Assembly: GCA_007136035.1 (NCBI GenBank) | Contig: SLHS01000056.1 | Coordinates: 1 to 13,282, forward strand | Direction: 5' to 3' | Length of the DNA stretch: 13,282 nucleotides | Source: Patescibacteria group bacterium | Lineage (GTDB): Bacteria > Patescibacteriota > Dojkabacteria > SC72 > T1SED10-24 | The notes under the pieces: model-generated | The model's database searches: none | What the model was told of the DNA's origin: nothing | Seen by the model: only the letters and a program-made list of their open reading frames with translations | Translations under genes and position numbers: made by a program | Shown: piece after piece, positions 6,865-13,282 of the stretch | Layout of the letters: each line of letters begins with the position of its first letter | How positions within the stretch are numbered: position 1 is the first letter of the stretch

Positions 6865-7299
6865 TTATAAATTAAAAACTTCAGGCTTTTGAGCTTCGTG
6901 GGGATGCTCACTACCTTCATATACAAAAAGTCTACTCATCATCGAACTCCTTAATTTATTATTAGGGAGCATATTTTTAACAGCCTTCTCAATTACAAAT
7001 GTAGAATTTTTTAACATTTGCTTATCAAAAGTTATTTCTTTTGCCCCTCCTGGATAACCACTATGTCTAAAATATGTTTTTTTCTTTTCCTTTCCTCTAG
7101 TTAAATCCACACGTTTACTATTGAGAACTATTACATAATCTCCAAAATCTAAATTAGGTACCTGCTCAACTTTACCTTTTCCAATTAGAAGCTTTGCAAT
7201 TTGAGTAGCAGCTCTACCTAAAACTTTACCTTTTACATCAACGATGTACCACTTTCTCTCAATATCTTTTTCTTTTGTCCAGGTTGTTTTCTGTTTCAT
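6865..7299 (-). CDS. rplM: 50S ribosomal protein L13 (uL13)
   Basis: Early-assembly protein of the large subunit that binds 23S rRNA. The 144 residues show WYIVDVKGKVLGRAAT at 17-32, YFRHSGYPGG at 76-85, AVKNMLPNNKL at 106-116 and the C-terminal YEGSEHPHEAQKP at 127-139, all standard. It starts 17 bp after rplQ and precedes rpsI by 9 bp. The leader reads TATAGAG directly against the ATG, so a normal Shine-Dalgarno spacing is lacking. Confidence 0.97.
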   Translation of the reverse strand: MKQKTTWTKEKDIERKWYIVDVKGKVLGRAATQIAKLLIGKGKVEQVPNLDFGDYVIVLNSKRVDLTRGKEKKKTYFRHSGYPGGAKEITFDKQMLKNSTFVIEKAVKNMLPNNKLRSSMMSRLFVYEGSEHPHEAQKPEVFNL

Positions 7300-7316
7300 C
7301 TCTATATAGATATAAA

Positions 7317-7847
7317 TTATATTCCTGAGCGACTTCTTGCTCTTTCTTTACTAACAAACCTATCTTTAATATTTAGTTTTCCTTTGTCCGTTTGTCCTTT
7401 TTCCAAAATTTTATCATCTTTCTTTTCCTCTACAAATTCTGTCTCTCCCTTTTTCTTTTCTTCCTTTTTCCCTATTTGCGATTTCTTTTTCTTACCAAAC
7501 AAATTTTCAAATCCTAGTAATGTAACTTTTGAAGTTTCTGCATTATCACCATCCCTAAAACCAACTTTAATTATACCAATTTTAGTTTCTCCCTTTTTTA
7601 CAAGCTCTGAAGCTTTATCAACAAGAGAAGTTTTTCCTAAAACAGAATACATTTTTCTTTTATTATGCAATGAATCTTCTTTCATTTTAGAAAGGAAGCT
7701 CTCTACTTCACTCTTTAAAGCCTTGGCTTTAGGAGTCGTGGTCACAATAAATCCATTCATAAAAAGAGACCTCATTTGATTTCGAATTAAGGCTTCTCTA
7801 CATGATTTCTTCCTACCTAATTTTGCTCCAGAAATTCTTTTATTCAT
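7317..7847 (-). CDS. rplQ: 50S ribosomal protein L17 (bL17) with long charged C-terminal extension
   Basis: Large-subunit protein near the exit of the peptide tunnel. The L17 core spans about 1-115: an N-terminal block (GAKLGRKKSCREALIRNQMRS, residues 7-27) and VTLLGFEN at 108-115, where L17 normally ends. Here a Lys/Glu-rich, probably disordered tail of about 60 residues follows (116-176), making the protein 176 residues instead of the usual 115-130. The tail ends in RFVSKERARSRSGI. Translation is well set: GGAG at 7859-7856, inside the last rpoA codons, stands eight bases before the ATG, and only 3 bp separate the two genes, suggesting coupling with rpoA. Confidence 0.95.
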   Translation of the reverse strand: MNKRISGAKLGRKKSCREALIRNQMRSLFMNGFIVTTTPKAKALKSEVESFLSKMKEDSLHNKRKMYSVLGKTSLVDKASELVKKGETKIGIIKVGFRDGDNAETSKVTLLGFENLFGKKKKSQIGKKEEKKKGETEFVEEKKDDKILEKGQTDKGKLNIKDRFVSKERARSRSGI

Positions 7848-7850
7848 ATA

Positions 7851-8813
7851 CTATTCTCCGTCTATTTCAATATTATATTCCTTAAGTAATTCATAAATTT
7901 CATTGAAAGACTTATTACCAAAACCTGGTAAACCCAAAAGTTCTGCTTTAGTTACGCCCCTTAAATCACCAATTGTTTTGTAACCTCCTGAAAGCAGACC
8001 TGTTTTTGATCTTTTTGAAAGTTGCAAATCCTCAATCTTCCAATTATCTAATTCATCACCTGAGTCTGCTTCTTCTTCTGTTTGCTCCATTGTTCTAGCT
8101 TCTTCTGCTTTTTGCTTTACTTCATCTATTGGGACTCCTAAAGCAATCATAACTTTACCAGCAAAATCTTGAAGAATTTCACTCGCTTTAAGAAGAGCAT
8201 CAACTGGAGTAATACTACCATCAGTAGTTATTGTAAAAAAGACACTATCCAAATTCATTTGCTGTCCTTTTCTTGCTTGTAATACTTCATACGTTACATT
8301 AAGTACGGGTGAAAAATCCGCATCAAGTTGAATTACACCTTTTTCCTTTCTTTCATCCTTCTTTACTTCCTTGTAACCAACACCTCTTTCTATTTGTAAT
8401 TCAATATCTAAAACAGATGAATTATCTGTTAAAGTTGCAATTACTTGATGTCCATTCATAATTTCAATACCCCCTGTAAGTTTAATATCACTTCCTTTCA
8501 CAATACCTTCTCCTTTGTAATTTAGCTTGCAGATTTGAGGTTCATCAGTATCCATTTTAAAGTTAAGAGTCTTTAAATTCATAAGAATTTCTAAAACATC
8601 CTCTTTAATACCAGGTAGGGTAGAGTATTCATGGTCAATATCCGCTATTTTAACCTGTGTAATGCCACCTCCAGGTAAACTTGAAAGCAAGACCCTGCGC
8701 AATGAATTGGCTAATGTATTACCATAACCTCTTGGCAATGGAGATAATTCATACACTCCTGAGTTATTCTTCTCCTCTTTGATTTTCACTGTTATATCTT
8801 TAAAATCCATCAT
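7851..8813 (-). CDS. rpoA: DNA-directed RNA polymerase subunit alpha
   Basis: Alpha subunit; the N-terminal domain dimerises and scaffolds beta and beta', while the C-terminal domain binds DNA and activators. The N-terminal domain has PLPRGYGNTLANSLRRVLLSSLPG near residues 26-49. An acidic linker rich in Glu (about 240-258) leads to the C-terminal domain, with SKRSKTGLLSGGYKTIGDL and the helix-hairpin-helix LPGFGNKSFNEI. The Arg matching DNA-contacting Arg265 of E. coli is kept. Start choice: the frame extends upstream to a TTG at 8861, overlapping rpsD by 20 bp. The tandem ATGs at 8813 and 8810 match the usual N-terminal length before PLxRGYG, so I use 8813 (320 residues; 336 with TTG). It is followed after 3 bp by rplQ. 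Confidence 0.94.
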   Translation of the reverse strand: MMDFKDITVKIKEEKNNSGVYELSPLPRGYGNTLANSLRRVLLSSLPGGGITQVKIADIDHEYSTLPGIKEDVLEILMNLKTLNFKMDTDEPQICKLNYKGEGIVKGSDIKLTGGIEIMNGHQVIATLTDNSSVLDIELQIERGVGYKEVKKDERKEKGVIQLDADFSPVLNVTYEVLQARKGQQMNLDSVFFTITTDGSITPVDALLKASEILQDFAGKVMIALGVPIDEVKQKAEEARTMEQTEEEADSGDELDNWKIEDLQLSKRSKTGLLSGGYKTIGDLRGVTKAELLGLPGFGNKSFNEIYELLKEYNIEIDGE

Positions 8814-8841
8814 TTTTTTAATTTGATTTAAATAATTTAGG

Positions 8842-9453
8842 TTATCTTGAGTAAAACTCAATTATTAAGTTTTCCTTAATTCCTTCATCAATATCGTCTC
8901 TAATTGGCAAATCTATAACTTTGGCAACATTCTTTGAACTTTCAATCCACCTCGGTACTTTAACAAACGTTTCTAGTGGCATAAGTTTAGCTACCTTTAA
9001 TTTTATTTCATCTCCTTTTTTTAAAGTGTATGAAGGGATTGATACAGTTTCTCCATTAACTTCCACATGTTTATGCGTAACATATTGTCTGGCAGCAGAT
9101 CTTGATGGGGCCAAGCCAGCAAGGTACACAATATTGTCTAACCTAAGTTCCAAAAGTCGTAAAAACTCTAGACCTTTATCAGAATCGTTAATTTTTGATA
9201 ATTTGTCAGCTTTTGTGTATACATTATGAAATTGTTTCTCTCGTAAACCATATATTCTCTTCACTTTTTGCTTTTCTCTAAGTTGTTTACCATAGTTTGA
9301 AAGTCTAACTCTTGTCTTACCTCCATGTTGTCCAGGAGGGAAAGGTTTTCTTTCAATACCTGCCTTGGGTGAAAAAGAACGAGCACCCTTCAAAAAGAGA
9401 TTAACTCCTTCTCTTCTACTTAACTTTTCCTTTGGTCCCGTATATCTTCCCAT
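8842..9453 (-). CDS. rpsD: 30S ribosomal protein S4 (uS4)
   Basis: Primary 16S rRNA-binding protein that nucleates assembly of the 30S body and contributes to decoding fidelity. The 203 residues start MGRYTGPKEKLSRREG and lack the zinc-binding cysteines, i.e. the C-minus form. The S4 RNA-binding domain is at about 103-165, with LELRLDNIVYLAGLAPSRSAARQ and the VEVNGETVSIPSYTLKKGD loop. The C-terminus GIKENLIIEFYSR is canonical. It lies 17 bp after rpsK. The leader before the ATG is A/T only, without a Shine-Dalgarno sequence. Confidence 0.97.
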   Translation of the reverse strand: MGRYTGPKEKLSRREGVNLFLKGARSFSPKAGIERKPFPPGQHGGKTRVRLSNYGKQLREKQKVKRIYGLREKQFHNVYTKADKLSKINDSDKGLEFLRLLELRLDNIVYLAGLAPSRSAARQYVTHKHVEVNGETVSIPSYTLKKGDEIKLKVAKLMPLETFVKVPRWIESSKNVAKVIDLPIRDDIDEGIKENLIIEFYSR

Positions 9454-9470
9454 TTATTTAAAAAATAATA

Positions 9471-9866
9471 TTATTTTCTAGGTCTTTTCTTTGGTCTACA
9501 ACCATTATGAGGTAAACCTGTTTTATCAACAAGGGTAGTTAACCTTAAACCAGCAGAATCTAAACCTTTTATCGCAGCATTTCTACCAGCACCTGCTCCT
9601 TGTATATATACTTTAGCTTCTTTAAAACCATATTTCTTCATAACTTCAAAAGCTACCTCCGTAGCTGCTTTTGTTGCAGCAAATGCAGTACTTTTCTTAG
9701 AACCTTTAAAACCAATTTTCGCTGGACTACCTTGAGCCAATGTATTACCTTCTAAATCAGCAATAGTAATTATTGTATTATTAAAAGTAGCTTGCACTGA
9801 GATAATTCCCGAAGGAACATTTCTCTTTGTTTTGGATTTTTTAGTTGTTTTCTTTGCTTTTACCAC
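9471..9866 (-). CDS. rpsK: 30S ribosomal protein S11 (uS11)
   Basis: Platform protein of the 30S subunit that contacts the 16S 3' region near the mRNA exit. The 131 residues contain NVPSGIISVQATFNNTIITIAD at 16-37, GAGAGRNAAIKGL at 90-102 and the C-terminal NGCRPKKRPRK at 121-131. The start is a GTG at 9866: an in-frame TAG a few bases upstream rules out a longer form, and no ATG occurs early enough. A purine stretch, AGAGG, abuts the GTG with no spacing, so start recognition is unusual. It follows rpsM by 24 bp. Confidence 0.96.
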   Translation of the reverse strand: MVKAKKTTKKSKTKRNVPSGIISVQATFNNTIITIADLEGNTLAQGSPAKIGFKGSKKSTAFAATKAATEVAFEVMKKYGFKEAKVYIQGAGAGRNAAIKGLDSAGLRLTTLVDKTGLPHNGCRPKKRPRK

Positions 9867-9890
9867 CCTCTAAATGTAAAAAATTATATT

Positions 9891-10274
9891 TTAAGTCTTA
9901 GTTATTTTTTGTTTCAAACCACCAACAGCAAGTCCTTTACCTTTTCTTGTTCTAGCATTACATTTTGTTCTTTGACCTCTAACCGGCAAACCTAACTTAT
10001 GACGAATACCTCTGTAGCACCTTGTATCCTTTAACCTTTTGATATTTCTAAATGTCTTTTGCTTCAAACCACCTTCTATTTCATGATCATTTTCAAGATA
10101 TTTTCTCAATACACTAAGTTCCTGCTCTGTTAAATCTTTGGTCCTATTTTCACCATCCAACTTAGTGGCTTTCAAAATATCTTGAGCTTTAGAATTCCCC
10201 ACACCATAAATGTAAGTCAGAGAAATCTTCAATTTCTTTTCATTTGGTATTTCAACTCCAGCTACTCTTGCCAT
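9891..10274 (-). CDS. rpsM: 30S ribosomal protein S13 (uS13)
   Basis: Head protein of the 30S subunit that forms intersubunit bridges and touches P-site tRNA. The 127 residues begin MARVAGVEIPNEKKL, carry the helix-two-turn-helix segment with GVGNSKA at 24-30, the CYRGIRHKLGLPVRGQRT block at 86-103 and the basic C-terminal tail NARTRKGKG from 106. All are standard. It lies between rpmJ (19 bp upstream) and rpsK. The leader is A/T-rich without a Shine-Dalgarno sequence. Confidence 0.97.
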   Translation of the reverse strand: MARVAGVEIPNEKKLKISLTYIYGVGNSKAQDILKATKLDGENRTKDLTEQELSVLRKYLENDHEIEGGLKQKTFRNIKRLKDTRCYRGIRHKLGLPVRGQRTKCNARTRKGKGLAVGGLKQKITKT

Positions 10275-10293
10275 TATTTATATAATTAATAAA

Positions 10294-10410
10294 TTAACCC
10301 TGCCTTTGCTTATGCTTAGGCTCTCTTTTACAATATATATATACTATCTTACCCCTTCGAGCGACATAGCAATGCGGACACCTTTTTTTTACAGAAGCCT
10401 GTACTTTCAT
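10294..10410 (-). CDS. rpmJ: 50S ribosomal protein L36 (bL36), zinc-binding form
   Basis: A 38-codon gene read directly from the minus strand: it begins MKVQASVKKRCPHC and ends EPKHKQRQG, the normal L36 ends. The zinc ligands Cys11, Cys14, Cys27 and His33 are all present (CxxC, 12 residues, C, 5 residues, H), so this is the zinc-containing C-plus type. The ATG follows the infA stop after one base, so the two are probably translationally coupled. rpsM starts 19 bp later, giving the common infA-rpmJ-rpsM order. L36 binds 23S rRNA late in large-subunit assembly. Confidence 0.95.
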   Translation of the reverse strand: MKVQASVKKRCPHCYVARRGKIVYIYCKREPKHKQRQG

Positions 10411-10411
10411 T

Positions 10412-10645
10412 TTACTTATATCTAAAAACTATTCTCCCTCGCTCCTTATCATAAGGAGTTAGCTGTATTTTAACCTTATCACCTTCTAAAATTCGAATGT
10501 AATGCATTCGCATTTTACCAGATAAATAACCTGTCACTGTATGCTTTTGCTCTCCAGCTTCAATTTCTACTAAAAATTGAGTATTTGGTAAACATTCCGT
10601 AACCACTCCATCAACCTCTATGACTTTTTTACTGTCTTTTTCCAT
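10412..10645 (-). CDS. infA: Translation initiation factor IF-1
   Basis: OB-fold factor that occupies the ribosomal A site during initiation. The 77 residues are about five longer than usual, the excess lying at the N-terminus (MEKDSKKVIEVDG). The core YLSGKMRMHYIRILEGDKVKIQLTPYDKERGRIVFRYK matches the family end to end. It is the first gene after a strong promoter; with a start near 10668 the leader is about 23 nt of A/T-rich sequence with no Shine-Dalgarno sequence. It is followed one base later by rpmJ. Confidence 0.97.
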   Translation of the reverse strand: MEKDSKKVIEVDGVVTECLPNTQFLVEIEAGEQKHTVTGYLSGKMRMHYIRILEGDKVKIQLTPYDKERGRIVFRYK

Positions 10646-10669
10646 AGTTCAATTAAAGATTAAAAATCC

Positions 10670-10724
10670 CTAGGATTATAACAAAGTATAGTGCTTCATG
10701 CAATTATTCACGAAGGAATCCTAG
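10670..10724. repeat. Inverted repeat flanking the infA promoter
   Basis: CTAGGATT at 10670-10677 and its reverse complement AATCCTAG at 10717-10724, separated by 39 bp. One arm covers half of the -10 box; the other lies just upstream of the -35. As RNA it would be a weak long-loop hairpin, so an operator or protein-binding site is more plausible than a terminator. A chance 8-bp match is possible. Confidence 0.45.
10675..10703 (-). promoter_or_regulatory. Strong promoter of the infA-rpmJ-rpsM-rpsK-rpsD-rpoA-rplQ segment
   Basis: On the minus strand TTGCAT (10703-10698), exactly 17 bp, then a perfect TATAAT (10680-10675); the predicted start is the G at 10668. This is the best housekeeping promoter in the window. 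It lies in the 117-bp gap before infA, the longest gap in the alpha-operon segment, and would feed infA and the genes beyond it independently of the secY-side promoter. Confidence 0.72.
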
Positions 10725-10762
10725 ATAATATCACTATTAACAAAAAATGTCTAGAAAACTGG

Positions 10763-11206
10763 TTAACTAAACTCCTGGTAAATTTTTAACCACCAAATTG
10801 GTGGCGCAAGATATTCCCAACCTTTTTTTGCATCACCCAAAAAGCCTTGTCCCATCTTCTTTTGCTGCACTAGAGGACATGTCTTGTCCAACTTCACATC
10901 CAATTTACCATCTTTAAGATAAGGAATTACCGGATAACTTCGACAATCAAAAGGTCGAAAATCCCTATTTACGCATCTTCCACATTTATAAAAAGGGCAA
11001 GGGTTATCATTACAAACCCATACTTCTTTACCATTTATATCTGTAGGCTTAGCTAATATTTCCTTAGAAATATCACACATAACACTTACAAAATCTATTT
11101 CTCCTGGTAAAAATATTAAAGGACCATCTTCACAAATCGTACATCCACTTGGACAATCCAAATCATAATTAAAAAGTTTATATGCTTTCGCAAAACTAGA
11201 TCCCAC
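10763..11206 (-). CDS. YkgJ-type cysteine-cluster (putative zinc/iron-chelating) protein
   Basis: A 147-residue cytosolic protein with ten cysteines. The N-terminal cluster CPSGCTIC (18-25) is followed by EDGPLIFLPGEIDFV, matching the CxxC...GPxIxL pattern of the YkgJ/UPF0153 family. A second cluster, NPCPFYKCGRC (68-78) with RPFDCRSYPVIP (84-95), matches the family's CPF...GxC...RPxxCRxFP segment. Members are predicted to bind zinc or an iron-sulfur cluster; no biochemical role is settled. Start: GTG at 11206, four bases after the adk stop, with no alternative ATG near the N-terminus. It occupies the place where map often lies between adk and infA. Cotranscription with secY-adk is likely, and infA behind it has its own promoter. 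Confidence 0.8.
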   Translation of the reverse strand: MGSSFAKAYKLFNYDLDCPSGCTICEDGPLIFLPGEIDFVSVMCDISKEILAKPTDINGKEVWVCNDNPCPFYKCGRCVNRDFRPFDCRSYPVIPYLKDGKLDVKLDKTCPLVQQKKMGQGFLGDAKKGWEYLAPPIWWLKIYQEFS

Positions 11207-11210
11207 AAAA

Positions 11211-11867
11211 TCAAGATATTAATAATTTTAATACTTCTTTATGAATTTCCTCAATTGAAGGAGAAGCATCTATATCTACTAATACCCCTCTTTTATTGTA
11301 TTCCTCCAATATTGACGATATAGATTTGTCGTACTCTTCCAACCTTTTTCGTATAGATTCTGGTTTATCATCATCCCTTTTTACAAGCTTACCACCATCT
11401 TTATCGCAAACTCCTTCTACTTTTTCAGGTTTATGAATTTTATGATAATTTTCACCGCAAGTTGAACAAACTTTTCTCAAAGACATTCTTTCTATGGCTT
11501 TTTCAGGAGTAAGAGAGAAATGTATGAAAAGATCTAACTTACGATTATATTTTTCTAAAAGCTCATCAAAAAGTTTAATTTGATCAAATTTTCTAACAAC
11601 AGAAACAAAAATCCAATCTTTATCAGTTTTGTAACCCTCTATCCATTTACTAAGAAGCTCATAAGTAAGCTTAGAAGATGGGAAAACACCAGAGTTTAAT
11701 TGCTCTGCGAGCTCTAAATCTGTTTTTGCAGCTTCTCTAAGCATATCTCCCGTAACTATCTTTTCAAAACCAAATTCCTCTACAAGAAGATCAACTTGAG
11801 TATCTTTACCACTTCCTGATGGTCCATGAACAAGAATTGTTTTTGTTTTCTTAGAGGTATTTGTCAT
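11211..11867 (-). CDS. adk: Adenylate kinase-family nucleoside monophosphate kinase (divergent)
   Basis: Phosphotransfer between ATP and AMP (2 ADP) is the expected reaction. The 218 residues show a P-loop GPSGSGKDT at 15-23 (usual GxPGxGKGT), the NMP-binding TGDMLREA at 39-46, and a LID domain with zinc ligands Cys134, Cys137, Cys154 and probably Asp157, followed by KRDDDKPESIRKRLEEY at 163-179. Two hallmarks differ: the P-loop Gly after Lys is Asp, and the DGFPRT motif that holds AMP is replaced by SVVRKFDQ (89-96), keeping only the Arg. Position after secY supports Adk, but specificity for another NMP is possible. It overlaps the secY 3' end by 17 bp, so translation is probably coupled. 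Confidence 0.85.
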   Translation of the reverse strand: MTNTSKKTKTILVHGPSGSGKDTQVDLLVEEFGFEKIVTGDMLREAAKTDLELAEQLNSGVFPSSKLTYELLSKWIEGYKTDKDWIFVSVVRKFDQIKLFDELLEKYNRKLDLFIHFSLTPEKAIERMSLRKVCSTCGENYHKIHKPEKVEGVCDKDGGKLVKRDDDKPESIRKRLEEYDKSISSILEEYNKRGVLVDIDASPSIEEIHKEVLKLLIS

Positions 11868-13119
11868 AGCTCCTTACTACCATTAAAGCCTCATATCTTC
11901 TCTTCATTTCTAAAGCCACAGAAACTGCAATCAAGAGTCCTGTACCAGAAACCAATACTGTTGGCACTATACCAGCATATACAAGAAGATTTGGGAGTAT
12001 CGCTAAAAAGCCAAGAAATATTGCTCCAACTGTAGTAAGCCTAAATGAAATTTTCTTCAAATATGAAGAAGTAGACTTACCTGGACGAATACCTGGTATG
12101 AAAGCTCCTTGTTTTTGTAAATTTTCTGCCAAATCATCAGTATTAAAAACAACCGTTATGTAAAAGAAAGAGAAAGCTACTACAAAAGCAAATATACCTA
12201 TGTTTTCAATATATGGATTTGCTAATAGCTCCAACATTCTATTTGCATATAATGTTATAGTGTCTGAAATATCCCTAGTTGCAAAAAATTGAGCTATGAG
12301 CTGAGGAAAAGAGAAAAGTGACATAGCAAAAATAACTGGCAAAACACCGAACTGTGCTAACTTAATCGGGAGATAATTCTCCATAGCTGTACCATTTCTT
12401 GATCTTCTTGAATAGAGGGTCTTAACACGCCTTTCTGCTTCATTTACCATAACAACAACTGCTAATATCACAGCCAAAATAGCTATAACTAAAACTTTTT
12501 CAAAAGTATCCATAATTTCAAAATTCTGTATGATGCTACTTGGTAACATTGATACAATACCTGCAAAGATTAAAAATGAAATTCCATTACTAATACCTCT
12601 TTCGGTAACAAGCTCACCAAGCCACATCATTGTCATAGCACCTCCAGTGAGAGTAGCTGACATTGCAGCTAGCTCAAGAGGGGATAGTTCGCCTATTAAT
12701 CCAAAACCTCTTAAAGTTGAATATATTACAAAAGATTGGGCTATTGCTAGAGGTAATGTTAAAAAACGAGTATACATATTAATAATTCTCCTACCTTGAG
12801 AGCCTTCTTTTTTGAGTTCTTTCAACTTTGGTATCACTGAAGAAAGAAGCTGAAAAATAATAGATGCATTAATATATGGGCTTAGACCAACAGCAACAAT
12901 TGAAGCTGTTTCAAGAACACCACCAGACACAGTAGAAACAAGATCAAAAAAACCACTTTGCGCAAAAAGCTCTTCTAAAGCTGTCCTCGGTATTCCTACA
13001 ACAGGAACCGTAGCCAAGAGACGAAATACAACCAATGCTAATAAAGTAAAAATTACTTTACTTCTTATTTCTTTGGAATTTAGTAAGGAGTCAAAATATA
13101 CCTTCAAGCCACCTAACAT
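11851..13119 (-). CDS. secY: Protein translocase subunit SecY
   Basis: Channel subunit of the SecYEG translocon in the cytoplasmic membrane. The 422 residues contain about ten hydrophobic helices. Family motifs are present: VAVGLSPYINASIIFQLL at 75-92, MMWLGELVTERGISNGIS at 164-181 and GIRPGKSTSSYL at 343-354 in the cytosolic loop. The cytoplasmic loop between the sixth and seventh helices carries basic residues (AERRVKTLYSRRSR, 228-241), where ribosomes and SecA dock. It follows rplO by 28 bp in the usual L15-SecY order. No Shine-Dalgarno sequence is visible before the ATG. Confidence 0.97.
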   Translation of the reverse strand: MLGGLKVYFDSLLNSKEIRSKVIFTLLALVVFRLLATVPVVGIPRTALEELFAQSGFFDLVSTVSGGVLETASIVAVGLSPYINASIIFQLLSSVIPKLKELKKEGSQGRRIINMYTRFLTLPLAIAQSFVIYSTLRGFGLIGELSPLELAAMSATLTGGAMTMMWLGELVTERGISNGISFLIFAGIVSMLPSSIIQNFEIMDTFEKVLVIAILAVILAVVVMVNEAERRVKTLYSRRSRNGTAMENYLPIKLAQFGVLPVIFAMSLFSFPQLIAQFFATRDISDTITLYANRMLELLANPYIENIGIFAFVVAFSFFYITVVFNTDDLAENLQKQGAFIPGIRPGKSTSSYLKKISFRLTTVGAIFLGFLAILPNLLVYAGIVPTVLVSGTGLLIAVSVALEMKRRYEALMVVRSYDKYL

Positions 13120-13147
13120 GCTTTTGTGATTTTAAATTAAACAAAAA

Positions 13148-13282
13148 TTATTCAACCTTACCACCTGCATCTTTTATTTTCTTCATAGCTGGTTCAGAAA
13201 CTTTCAAGCCTTTTATTATAAGTTTCTTAGTTAATTTACCCTCTCCTAGTATTTTTATATTCTCTTGTTTTTTTCTAATAAG
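13148..13282 (-). CDS. rplO: 50S ribosomal protein L15 (uL15), C-terminal part (cut by right edge)
   Basis: The last 44 codons and TAA stop of a gene entering from the right edge. The peptide includes ENIKILGEGKLTKKLIIK and ends MKKIKDAGGKVE, matching the L15 C-terminus (KILGxGELTKKLxVK...AGGKVE). L15 binds 23S rRNA and is needed in late large-subunit assembly. Position directly before secY is the classical spc-operon order. The N-terminal two thirds lie outside the window. Confidence 0.93.
   Translation of the reverse strand, partial: LIRKKQENIKILGEGKLTKKLIIKGLKVSEPAMKKIKDAGGKVE

Noticed and set aside
7384..7779. A 131-codon plus-strand frame opposite rplQ.
   Set aside because: It is antisense to the Lys/Glu-rich L17 gene; its Ser/Phe-rich composition is what the complement of such codons gives.
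8814..8861. rpoA start at TTG 8861, adding 16 residues.
   Set aside because: TTG, overlap with rpsD and a non-conserved extension make it less likely than the tandem ATGs at 8813/8810, which fit the family N-terminus; not excluded.
11211..11213. TGA read as glycine, as in Gracilibacteria and SR1.
   Set aside because: TGA ends tgt and adk at the expected family lengths, and TGA is absent inside the long genes.
1..13282. CRISPR arrays, insertion sequences, prophage or defence islands.
   Set aside because: No spaced direct repeats, terminal inverted repeats with transposase, integrase or phage structural genes were seen; apart from the left-edge surface protein the window is conserved core content.

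Overview
The window reads as part of a small, AT-rich bacterial genome, most likely a Candidate Phyla Radiation (Patescibacteria) organism. The reasons are very tight gene packing with many overlaps, AT-rich leaders mostly lacking a Shine-Dalgarno sequence, a reduced RNase P RNA and divergent versions of housekeeping enzymes. The phylum is uncertain; a Dojkabacteria- or Microgenomates-like lineage is a guess. The standard code fits: TGA ends tgt and adk, and all long frames are free of internal TGA, which argues against the TGA=Gly lineages (Gracilibacteria, SR1).

Right and centre (13282 down to 6454, minus strand): the distal end of the ribosomal protein supercluster and the alpha operon, in the order rplO (partial), secY, adk, a cysteine-rich YkgJ-type gene, infA, rpmJ, rpsM, rpsK, rpsD, rpoA, rplQ, rplM, rpsI. 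The YkgJ-type gene sits where many bacteria carry map. A near-consensus promoter (TTGCAT, 17 bp, TATAAT) before infA can restart transcription of the translation/RNA polymerase part. rpmJ (38 codons) lies between infA and rpsM.

Middle (6430 down to 4518, minus strand): a small protein with an HNH-like His/Asp pattern trails rpsI. Next comes metK, with altered catalytic motifs and its own likely promoter. Then comes rnpB, the RNase P RNA, driven by an extended -10 promoter. The last 18 bases of rnpB (the 3' strand of helix P1) are encoded antisense to the last codons of fmt, which converges from the left.

Left (4535 down to 1): fmt (plus strand) diverges from galE (minus strand) across 62 bp holding duplicated TATAAT boxes. 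galE overlaps tgt by 23 bp. At the tgt stop codon lies a promoter-like pair that probably drives a large secreted protein. That protein has a signal peptide and a C-terminal DUF1566/Lcl-type domain, and it runs off the left edge of the window.

Functionally the window joins translation (ribosomal proteins, IF-1, initiator formylation by Fmt, tRNA maturation by RNase P, wobble-base exchange by Tgt), transcription (RpoA), secretion (SecY, with a likely client at the left edge), nucleotide and SAM metabolism (Adk, MetK) and sugar-nucleotide supply for surface glycans (GalE). I found no CRISPR array, insertion sequence, tRNA gene or phage gene. No stretch over 300 bases is without a gene.
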